Positions 27,669-32,796 of a stretch of DNA of 35,316 nt are shown here, piece after piece; the stretch's first letter is position 1, and the number at the start of each line of letters is the position of its first letter. The notes beneath the pieces were generated by a model, which saw only the letters and a list, made by a program, of their open reading frames with translations, made no database searches and was not told where the DNA came from. Position numbers and translations under genes: made by a program. This stretch comes from a virus. The DNA is taken from positions 1-35,316 of the IMG/VR virus record IMGVR_UViG_3300005664_000023; one strand, written 5' to 3'.

Positions 27669-27697
27669 ATTATACACCACAGATAAAAGCTTGTCAA
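27669..27697 (-). promoter_or_regulatory. Perfect consensus sigma70 promoter
   Basis: On the minus strand TTGACA (27697-27692), exactly 17 nt, then TATAAT (27674-27669). Both hexamers match the consensus at every base. The predicted +1 is at 27662, the A of the downstream ATG. Confidence 0.85.
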
Positions 27698-27701
27698 TAC
27701 T

Positions 27702-30086
27702 ATGCCTAACCCACTAGAACAACTGAAAGGAACACGAACTAACCTGGAGATGGCCAGACAGATGCAGTCTCCAGAATATAAACCCACACCTATCACAGAG
27801 AGTGTGAAGCCGTTCGTGCAGGCATTGGCTACAGCTAAATCTAAAGTGGGTGGTTTCCTGCGTGATCAGCCCGTGTCTCCTATCCCAGGTAGTCCGAAGT
27901 GGGGAGCGGTACAGGATTATGTGAAGTCTACAGCACCTAAGACGAAAGAAGAGGCCGCCGCACAGGGCATGGTTATGATTGGTGATACACCATTCGACAT
28001 CACAGGTATGGGTGCTGGTGCTATTACAAAGAAGGTAGCAAGCGACGTGGCACAAGCTGGCGCACCGTTGGTGAAGAAAGGTGTGCAGGAGGCAACAGAA
28101 AAAGCACGACCCATAGTGGTAGATGCGTTCCAGGGATTCTCTGACCTCTCTACTAAAATCTTGGAGAAGCTAAAGGGTAAGACTAAAGTCTCGAAGCAGT
28201 TCATCTCTGACCTCACCAACTCGCCTGATCTGAAACAGGCAGAGAGAGATTTGATACGCAACCAATTATCCGATGAGGCTGATGTTGTGGATGTTCCAGG
28301 CTTCGCCAACAGAGTGAAGACAGAGTTGCTCCCGTTGAAAGTGAAAAGCTCTGATTATATGAGTGGTATAGATGCTTATGGAAACCCAAAAGTGAGACTG
28401 GGTTTCGAGTCCAGATATGAAAACATCACACTCCCCGATGAGGTGAGGGGAAAAGTTAAAAACTACAGAGAAAATATATATGAATCACCGATAAAAACCT
28501 CTGCAGGACAAAATCATTTCGGGGGTAAGTCAGACTCCTACTTCGGTCATACCCGTATAGAAGACATGGCAGACAACAGAACCAGACGTGTTATAGAAGT
28601 ACAGAGTGATTTGTACCAGAAGGGGAATTTGGAGAGGGAGGCAACAAACAAGTTTTTGCTCGGTGAGAAAGACATACTTGCCCCAAAAGAACTTGAAAGA
28701 TTTAAGAAATATATGAACGAGGGGAGGAGAAACCTTCCTGAAAATGAGCACAGGGACTTCTATAAGCTAGAAGAGAAAGTCCGAAAAGGTAAAGATGCTA
28801 TCGAAGCAGGAAGAAATACTGAACTCTCCAAACTTGCTCAATACAACGACCCTACAGCTCACTTCCGTATGATACGAGAAGAGGTTAAGAAGGCTGCCCA
28901 AGACGGTAAGACCAAACTCCAATTCCCTACAGGCGAGACAGCTATGAAGATTGAAGGACTAGGAGATACGGCTACTTGGAGAATAGACACTCCGAGTCAT
29001 ATTGTCCGAGATAGTTCTCTGCTTTCACCAGACAATATGAAAGTAGGGCAGGAAGTATTTACCGGCTTAAACGACAACTGGATAATCACCGATGTCCTTG
29101 GCGACGGCAAGTTTAAGGCTATGCCGAAAGAGCATTTTAATTCATTCGCCGAATCAAAAGGTGTAACTAATTTAACAGGTCAGGACTTGATTTCGTATGC
29201 CGAAAAACACGGGACACCAAACTTCTGGGGGTCTAAAGAGCAATTCGACATCTCCGGCAGGGTAGACCAGAACAACCCTATCTATAAATTCTACGAGAAA
29301 GAGGTGGGTAGGTATCTCAAGAACAAGTATGGCGCACAGCTCGTCACTGACGCACAGGGTGTGAAGTGGTGGGAAGTACCAGTATCTAAAGAACAAGCTA
29401 ACTCCCCAGTAGAGGCATTCGCTAGTGTAGCAGGAATTGGCGCAGCATCACAGACAGGAGATAAGAAAGAGGACAGATCCCCTGCCGCTCTTCTTAGAGG
29501 GTATCTCAACAAGAACAACTCGATGCGTGACATGCTCATGCAGTCCACAGGGCAGAAGAAGACAGAGAATCGTCAACTATCAGCTAATATCGCATCGTCT
29601 CTACTACCACCTGCACCACAGGCTACTCCTAACGCACAATTCGTACAAGGTAGCGAACAATACGTGAAACCTAAATTCAGTGAGATGCGACCTATCGCAT
29701 ACGAGATAGAACAGGAGTACCCATCGCTCCCACCAGGGTTTATCGCTACACTTATCCGTAAGGAGAGTGGAGATAAGACATCAGACGATATGAACGATGC
29801 GAACCGTGATACTAAAACCGGTGACTGGCGGTGGCTCGGTGGTCTTGTAAAAGAGGGCAGAGGCGGATCTCTAGACCAATTACGCCAGGAGGGTATAGAA
29901 TTCGATGTCTCTACTCCTAGGGGTGCGATGGACGCTATCGCAAAATACGCCATGTGGTTATCAGATACGTATGGAGTGACTGATCCTAAGGGATTATATA
30001 AACTTTATAATGGTGGTGGTACACCAGGAGCAGAAGACTCATTTATGAAGTTATATCAGAAGGAACTCTCAAGCCGTCCACAGTAG
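27702..30086 (+). CDS. Large multidomain virion protein with C-terminal lytic transglycosylase
   Basis: 794 residues. The N-terminal 200 residues are low-complexity and helical. The middle (about 220-450) has the segment SDSYFGHTRIEDM...RRVIEVQSDLYQKG and KLQFPTGETAMKIEG, a pattern typical of polyvalent-protein domains in large phage virion proteins. The C-terminal 130 residues are lysozyme-like: EYPSLPPGFIATLIRKESG, with Glu688 as likely catalytic residue, then DWRWLGG and YKLYNGGG. This suggests a particle-borne muramidase that opens the wall during entry. It begins in the divergent gap beside the minus-strand promoter; no Shine-Dalgarno is present. Confidence 0.7.
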   Translation: MPNPLEQLKGTRTNLEMARQMQSPEYKPTPITESVKPFVQALATAKSKVGGFLRDQPVSPIPGSPKWGAVQDYVKSTAPKTKEEAAAQGMVMIGDTPFDITGMGAGAITKKVASDVAQAGAPLVKKGVQEATEKARPIVVDAFQGFSDLSTKILEKLKGKTKVSKQFISDLTNSPDLKQAERDLIRNQLSDEADVVDVPGFANRVKTELLPLKVKSSDYMSGIDAYGNPKVRLGFESRYENITLPDEVRGKVKNYRENIYESPIKTSAGQNHFGGKSDSYFGHTRIEDMADNRTRRVIEVQSDLYQKGNLEREATNKFLLGEKDILAPKELERFKKYMNEGRRNLPENEHRDFYKLEEKVRKGKDAIEAGRNTELSKLAQYNDPTAHFRMIREEVKKAAQDGKTKLQFPTGETAMKIEGLGDTATWRIDTPSHIVRDSSLLSPDNMKVGQEVFTGLNDNWIITDVLGDGKFKAMPKEHFNSFAESKGVTNLTGQDLISYAEKHGTPNFWGSKEQFDISGRVDQNNPIYKFYEKEVGRYLKNKYGAQLVTDAQGVKWWEVPVSKEQANSPVEAFASVAGIGAASQTGDKKEDRSPAALLRGYLNKNNSMRDMLMQSTGQKKTENRQLSANIASSLLPPAPQATPNAQFVQGSEQYVKPKFSEMRPIAYEIEQEYPSLPPGFIATLIRKESGDKTSDDMNDANRDTKTGDWRWLGGLVKEGRGGSLDQLRQEGIEFDVSTPRGAMDAIAKYAMWLSDTYGVTDPKGLYKLYNGGGTPGAEDSFMKLYQKELSSRPQ

Positions 30087-30109
30087 ACACCCACGGGACT
30101 GCAGGGATA

Positions 30110-30118
30110 TGATATAAT
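30110..30118 (+). promoter_or_regulatory. Extended -10 promoter
   Basis: TGATATAAT at 30110-30118 is an extended -10 element with a perfect TATAAT. No good -35 is seen 17 nt upstream. The predicted +1 is 30125, at the in-frame ATT codons that begin the signal-peptide reading of the next gene. Confidence 0.55.
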
Positions 30119-30127
30119 TAAGATATT

Positions 30128-30577
30128 ATTAAGAAAATCCAACGCTGGGCAATCGCCCTTCTGGTAATTGGATACATGGTTCCAGCAAATGCCATGGCCC
30201 CAGTGGGAACTCCAATGAACGAGGGATACTACCAGCAAGCAGTCGTAGCCATAACGTCAGTGCCGCCAGAGAAGCAAGAACCTGCCCTAGAACGAACGAT
30301 ACTACCCAACATCGGGTGTTCATGCATACAGTACGTAAAGATGCGTCTTGGGGGCATTTCTGAGGTCTGGGGCTATCCTAACAAGATGAAGGCGTATGAA
30401 ATAAACCCCTATGTAGGGGGCGTAGTAGTAACCACAGAAGGACCCGTGGGGCATGTGGCACTTATAGAAGCAATCGAAGGCACAACGATGACCGTCAGCG
30501 AAGCGAACTATGTGAGGTGTAAAATCACAAGGCGGACGATAGAAATGAATTCCCCGTTCATACGAGGGTACAGATAG
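30128..30577 (+). CDS. Secreted CHAP-domain peptidoglycan hydrolase with non-ATG start
   Basis: Translation from ATT at 30128 (or 30125) gives 149-150 residues with a textbook signal peptide: basic KKIQR, hydrophobic WAIALLVIGYMV and a PANA cleavage site before MAPVG. The first ATG (30176) would delete most of it. The mature part is a CHAP domain: Cys64 or Cys66 in GCSCIQYVK, His109 in GPVGHVALIE, and acidic/Asn partner in VSEANY. It would reach the periplasm or wall by secretion without the holin, so it complements the cytoplasmic CHAP endolysin. An upstream stop (TAA 30119-30121) limits the possible start. A TAG ends it directly against the opposite gene. Confidence 0.7.
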   Translation: MKKIQRWAIALLVIGYMVPANAMAPVGTPMNEGYYQQAVVAITSVPPEKQEPALERTILPNIGCSCIQYVKMRLGGISEVWGYPNKMKAYEINPYVGGVVVTTEGPVGHVALIEAIEGTTMTVSEANYVRCKITRRTIEMNSPFIRGYR

Positions 30578-30826
30578 CTAGACAACAAAGTGGTTCTCTC
30601 CAGGGACACGGAAGAAGTGTCCCTTGCCAATACGTATATTCTCTCCACTAGTCACCACAGTATCAAGACTCGCCCTTGCCCCTTCCTGGTCTACTGCTCC
30701 CTGAACTACCAGGGTTCGTGCTTTGGACTTCGAGATACTCATAACGTGGGCTACAAAGTCCACTACGCCGCAGATGACGAGCTTACCTTCTTGTATTTTT
30801 TGTTCTAAGTATTGTTCTATGTTCAT
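30578..30826 (-). CDS. Free-standing S4 RNA-binding domain protein
   Basis: 82 residues from ATG at 30826. Residues about 28-76 (SISKSKARTLVVQGAVDQEGARASLDTVV...GENIRIGKGHFFRV) match the S4 fold of ribosomal protein S4 and the C-terminus of tyrosyl-tRNA synthetase: SKS-A at the first helix, the QGAV turn and I-R-I-G-K. S4 domains bind structured RNA. It is the last gene of the operon that contains tRNA-like RNAs. An upstream in-frame Met (30910) lies inside the preceding gene; the chosen start has GGGGGA 7 nt upstream, but that site lies in a hairpin. Confidence 0.75.
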   Translation of the reverse strand: MNIEQYLEQKIQEGKLVICGVVDFVAHVMSISKSKARTLVVQGAVDQEGARASLDTVVTSGENIRIGKGHFFRVPGENHFVV

Positions 30827-30833
30827 AAGAAAT

Positions 30834-30853
30834 CCCCCATTTAAGCCTGGGGG
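30834..30853 (-). promoter_or_regulatory. Hairpin that occludes the S4 gene ribosome-binding site
   Basis: On the minus strand CCCCCA (30853-30848), an 8-nt loop, and TGGGGG (30839-30834) form a 6-bp GC-rich stem. Its 3' arm is the Shine-Dalgarno of the S4-domain gene, which starts 7 nt further on. Opening or binding of this stem would control translation. By analogy with ribosomal S4, the encoded protein could bind it, but this is inference. Confidence 0.55.
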
Positions 30854-30864
30854 TGGGCTATGCC

Positions 30865-31029
30865 TCATCCATGCCAGGTAGTCCTCGTTGGAGCCTTGCA
30901 GTTGGGACATCGTGTTTCTTTGAGCAGGCTCTCCAGCTCCTTGTTCCTGAGTTGGTCAGGGGGGAAAAACTGGGTTGCCCACTCGCAGTTGCGACACTTG
31001 ACGAGCCAGTACTTCCAGAGAAAGCTCAT
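30865..31029 (-). CDS. 54-residue zinc-ribbon protein
   Basis: ATG at 31029 to TGA at 30865-30867. Two CxxC pairs (CRNC at 12-15 and CPNC at 41-44) frame a helical and aromatic middle, giving a small zinc ribbon. The ATG overlaps the preceding gene's stop (ATGA), and a strong AAGGAGG lies 5 nt upstream. Function unknown; it may bind nucleic acid or protein through the ribbon. It is one of four consecutive Cys-rich mini-genes. Confidence 0.65.
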   Translation of the reverse strand: MSFLWKYWLVKCRNCEWATQFFPPDQLRNKELESLLKETRCPNCKAPTRTTWHG

Positions 31030-31166
31030 GTGTCCTCCTTCTTTCTGTACTTCATCTGATAGCAGAGCACTTCACGTCGGCCACAACCGTGGCAGACCCT
31101 CTTGCCCCTGCCGAGGTAGACCCAGACGTGAAGGCCAATCATGCACCGGACTTCTAGTATGGTCAT
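31026..31166 (-). CDS. 46-residue Cys-rich protein
   Basis: Start ATG at 31166, not the upstream Met at 31223, because AAGAAGGAG lies just upstream of 31166 and its ATGA overlaps the preceding stop. The sequence CMIGLHVWVYLGRGKRVCHGCGRREVLC gives a likely four-Cys zinc site, with the CxxC and the CG-R pattern of phage zinc-ribbon proteins. The C-terminus is basic (YRKKEDT). Role unknown. Confidence 0.6.
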   Translation of the reverse strand: MTILEVRCMIGLHVWVYLGRGKRVCHGCGRREVLCYQMKYRKKEDT

Positions 31167-31246
31167 TTCTTCTCCTTCTTGTGACAGGTGCACTGCTTGC
31201 CGTCGCACCAGGGGATACAGCATTCACGCTTGCAACCCTTTTTCAT
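31163..31246 (-). CDS. 27-residue Cys-rich micro-protein
   Basis: ATG at 31246 to TGA at 31163-31165, overlapping both neighbours by ATGA. The product has six Cys in 27 residues (MKKGCKREC...CTCHKKEKK) with flanking Lys. The exact 4-nt overlaps on both sides and the Cys spacing argue for a real gene rather than chance, but so short a frame remains uncertain. Zinc binding or a disulfide knot is possible. Confidence 0.5.
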   Translation of the reverse strand: MKKGCKRECCIPWCDGKQCTCHKKEKK

Positions 31247-31434
31247 GACGGCACCTGCTCTTCCATGACCTCGAACATCTTGGAGAGAAGGTCGGCCACA
31301 GGCAGGATTGCATGTGTGTCGCACTTCTCGCACTTACCTGCCAGGTTCACGAACGTGGGATAGACGATTGCGCCAACCACGTTGATTTGTCCCTGGCAGT
31401 TGGGACACTCGAACTTCACTGTTGCGTGCTTCAT
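31243..31434 (-). CDS. 63-residue zinc-ribbon protein
   Basis: ATG at 31434 overlaps the upstream stop (ATGA); the leader has AAAGGAG 8 nt before it. CPNC (10-13) and CEKC (35-38) flank a beta strand region (QGQINVVGAIVYPTFVNLAG), a classic two-CxxC ribbon. The C-terminal helix is acidic. Role unknown; it is the first of the run of Cys-rich small proteins. Confidence 0.65.
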   Translation of the reverse strand: MKHATVKFECPNCQGQINVVGAIVYPTFVNLAGKCEKCDTHAILPVADLLSKMFEVMEEQVPS

Positions 31435-31727
31435 GGCTCTGCTCCTTTCAGCGAAACCATTTTGGAAAGAGCTTTGACGACTTGACCCTTGCGATAGAGA
31501 AGCACCGTTATCGGGTACTCCCCTGGCTTGCGATAGGTGTGAGTCCTTGAGAAGTCCTCCAACTCATCGCTTGCCTGTGCGCTTACTGACCCGTCCATCC
31601 ATTGGATTACCCACTGGTCTGCTTGGTAATCCTCCAGCTCGACGGTGACAGTGACTATGGTCGGCCCATTGAATATTGCTATCCGTGGGCTGACCGACAT
31701 GACTACGGCTAACAGTAGACTGAACAT
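31431..31727 (-). CDS. Secreted or anchored PKD-like domain protein
   Basis: 98 residues from ATG at 31727 (leader AAAGGATAGT; an upstream Met-coding GTG at 31874 lies inside the structured RNA and is rejected). The N-terminus is hydrophobic (MFSLLLAVVMSVSP), a possible signal or anchor. The rest resembles a PKD/Ig-like domain: VTVTVELEDYQ...WVIQWMDGS and THTYRKPGEYPITVLLYRKGQ. Such domains are extracellular adhesion modules. It ends at ATGA with the next gene. Its ribosome-binding site begins about where RNA unit D ends. Confidence 0.62.
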   Translation of the reverse strand: MFSLLLAVVMSVSPRIAIFNGPTIVTVTVELEDYQADQWVIQWMDGSVSAQASDELEDFSRTHTYRKPGEYPITVLLYRKGQVVKALSKMVSLKGAEP

Positions 31728-31738
31728 ACTATCCTTTC

Positions 31739-31938
31739 TTTGATGTGCAGAGTGTAGGGGGCAACGATTTGACGAGAGGCTATCAACCTTATTAGCCAGC
31801 GTACTTGCGTACCCAGTTACTCGTATAGTCACGTTGCATAGTAGTGGACTGACGGGTTTGTAGTTATTGTCCACACACCTTCCTACAATTATTTTAAGCG
31901 TCTACCTATTCCGCCACCCCTACATTCTACACACCAAA
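31739..31938 (-). ncRNA. Structured RNA unit D: tRNA-Leu-like arms in a long clamp helix
   Basis: Minus strand. A 13-bp helix (TTTGGTGTGTAGA with TCTGCACATCAAA, two G-U), one A x C mismatch and an 8-bp helix (TGTAGGGG with CCCCTACA) close the unit. Right after the 5' strand comes a D-arm sequence, GCGGAATAGGTAGACGC (31914-31898), as in tRNA-Leu. At the 3' side GCAACG (31837-31832) pairs with CGTTGC (31766-31761), leaving T...TCAAAT, a T-loop that seems interrupted. Inner hairpins are GTGGAC/GTCCAC, GTAC-GCAA-GTAC and GGCTA/TAGCC. No ordinary anticodon arm is found. Confidence 0.55.
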
Positions 31939-31953
31939 AATCAAAGAACTACG

Positions 31954-32056
31954 GTTGATGTGCAGGTGGGGAGATGCTCTACACAGTGAGCTAGAACGCT
32001 ACGAATAACGCCGTTGGAATCGAACCAACTTCCTCTCCCCCCATCTACACACCAAC
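31954..32056 (-). ncRNA. Structured RNA unit C: circularly permuted tRNA-like cloverleaf
   Basis: Minus strand. The outer helix GTTGGTGTGTAG/CTGCACATCAAC (12 bp, two G-U), an A x C mismatch and TGGGGGGA/TCTCCCCA close it. An alternative register pairs GGGGAGA/TCTCCCC. Inside, in order: a canonical T-arm, GTTGG-TTCGATT-CCAAC (32029-32013); a stem GGCGTTA/TAGCGTT (7 pairs, three G-U) capped by TTCG (32012-31995); and a D-arm, GCTC-ACTGTGTA-GAGC (31991-31976). T-arm, acceptor, D-arm is the tRNA order cut open at the anticodon, with the acceptor ends joined. Confidence 0.6.
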
Positions 32057-32167
32057 TTGTAACCTCAGCTCTGGGGACAGGCCATGTTGTGATGTAAAAG
32101 ACAACATCTAGCACTGCACTGGATGAGGTAGCGAACCCCAAGCAACACCCCAGAGCAGAAGTTGCAA
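32057..32167 (-). ncRNA. Structured RNA unit B
   Basis: Minus strand, directly abutting unit C. The closing helix has three segments separated by single mismatches: TTG/CAA, AACTTC/GAGGTT (one G-U) and a perfect 9 bp GCTCTGGGG/CCCCAGAGC. Inside are a T-arm-like hairpin TGGGG-TTCGCTA-CCTCA (one G-U; the loop lacks the usual A58) and a 7-bp hairpin ATGTTGT/ACAACAT with a 10-nt loop. Same architecture as units A, C and D, but tRNA resemblance is weak. Confidence 0.45.
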
Positions 32168-32174
32168 TGTAATA

Positions 32175-32190
32175 GTTAACAATTGTTAAC
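32175..32190. promoter_or_regulatory. 16-bp perfect palindrome
   Basis: GTTAACAATTGTTAAC is a perfect inverted repeat between RNA units A and B. It could be an operator for a dimeric regulator or a recognition site; nothing else in the window repeats it exactly that I noticed. Confidence 0.4.
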
Positions 32191-32195
32191 CTATA

Positions 32196-32280
32196 CTCCC
32201 AAGCCAAGTACGATACTCACGGACATTACGTCTGCGCACTCAAGATGCACTACACGCGAGTACCGTAGTTGACCTAGGAG
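32196..32280 (-). ncRNA. Structured RNA unit A: 26-bp imperfect helix with a three-way junction
   Basis: Minus strand, 85 nt, beginning about 12 nt after the kinase-like gene stop. The 5' strand 32280-32255 pairs with 32221-32196 over 26 positions with one C x C mismatch and five G-U pairs; on the plus strand these five would be A x C mismatches, so the minus strand is the transcribed one. The loop contains GTGCA-TCTTGAG-TGCGC (5 bp with a 7-nt loop, like an anticodon arm) and GAC-GTAAT-GTC. Confidence 0.55.
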
Positions 32281-32292
32281 ATTGTAAAAAAG

Positions 32293-32796
32293 CTACTCCC
32301 ACCACCCCGCTTTCACCAACTTCGCGCTCCACCTATGACTCATACTCGTTGCGAGTAGACTTGCATAGTCCACGCATACGAACTTGCCGTCTAGCCAACC
32401 ATAGTTTTTGTACTTTAAGTCGCCGAAAAAAGATGGGACATACTTTGGATACTCAGACTTCGGCTTCACCTCAACTCGCTTTTGTAAAAGGAACATACCA
32501 CACGGGCTAATATCTATGCACGGCGCAAACCACTTTGCTATGCTAGTCCGCTTCACTGTCTGCCAAACCTCATCTTCTAATACGTTGATGTTGGGAGTTT
32601 CAACGGCGCACTTTATAACTAGCGTCGGGTCTAGCTTATAGACTCCAACTTTTCTGTGAATGCCAGCACCAAGAGCTTCTCCAAACAACAACTCTTTTAG
32701 GTCTTCATATCGTGATAGTTCATTAATCATAGAGATAAAAGAATGGGAGCGTGCCTTGTGGCTAACGATGGCTCCCGTCACCGAGATATGGATCAC
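32293..32796 (-). CDS. Small protein-kinase-like protein
   Basis: 167 residues from GTG at 32796 (overlaps the upstream stop as GTGA); GTG at 32781 is an alternative 14 nt after AAGGAGG. A minimal kinase-fold pattern is visible: Gly-rich loop GEALGAGIHRKVGVYK (39-54), VIK (Lys62), acidic helix residue Glu74 or Glu76, GDLKYKN (Asp126, Asn131) resembling the HRDLKxxN catalytic loop, and VDYA (Asp143) at the DFG position. The C-lobe is much shorter than in true kinases, so it may be a reduced or inactive kinase. Neighbours are an HExxH protein and a phosphoesterase. Confidence 0.6.
   Translation of the reverse strand: MIHISVTGAIVSHKARSHSFISMINELSRYEDLKELLFGEALGAGIHRKVGVYKLDPTLVIKCAVETPNINVLEDEVWQTVKRTSIAKWFAPCIDISPCGMFLLQKRVEVKPKSEYPKYVPSFFGDLKYKNYGWLDGKFVCVDYASLLATSMSHRWSAKLVKAGWWE

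Noticed and set aside
27517-27717. 66-residue plus-strand frame
   Set aside because: The opposite strand has a convincing two-helix membrane protein with a consensus promoter.
31739-31938. tmRNA
   Set aside because: The typical 5' segment and a tag frame ending in a stop after an Ala-rich peptide are absent.
31941-32207. 88-residue minus-strand frame in the RNA array
   Set aside because: It crosses units A to C, has no Shine-Dalgarno and no protein-like pattern; the structures explain the sequence better.
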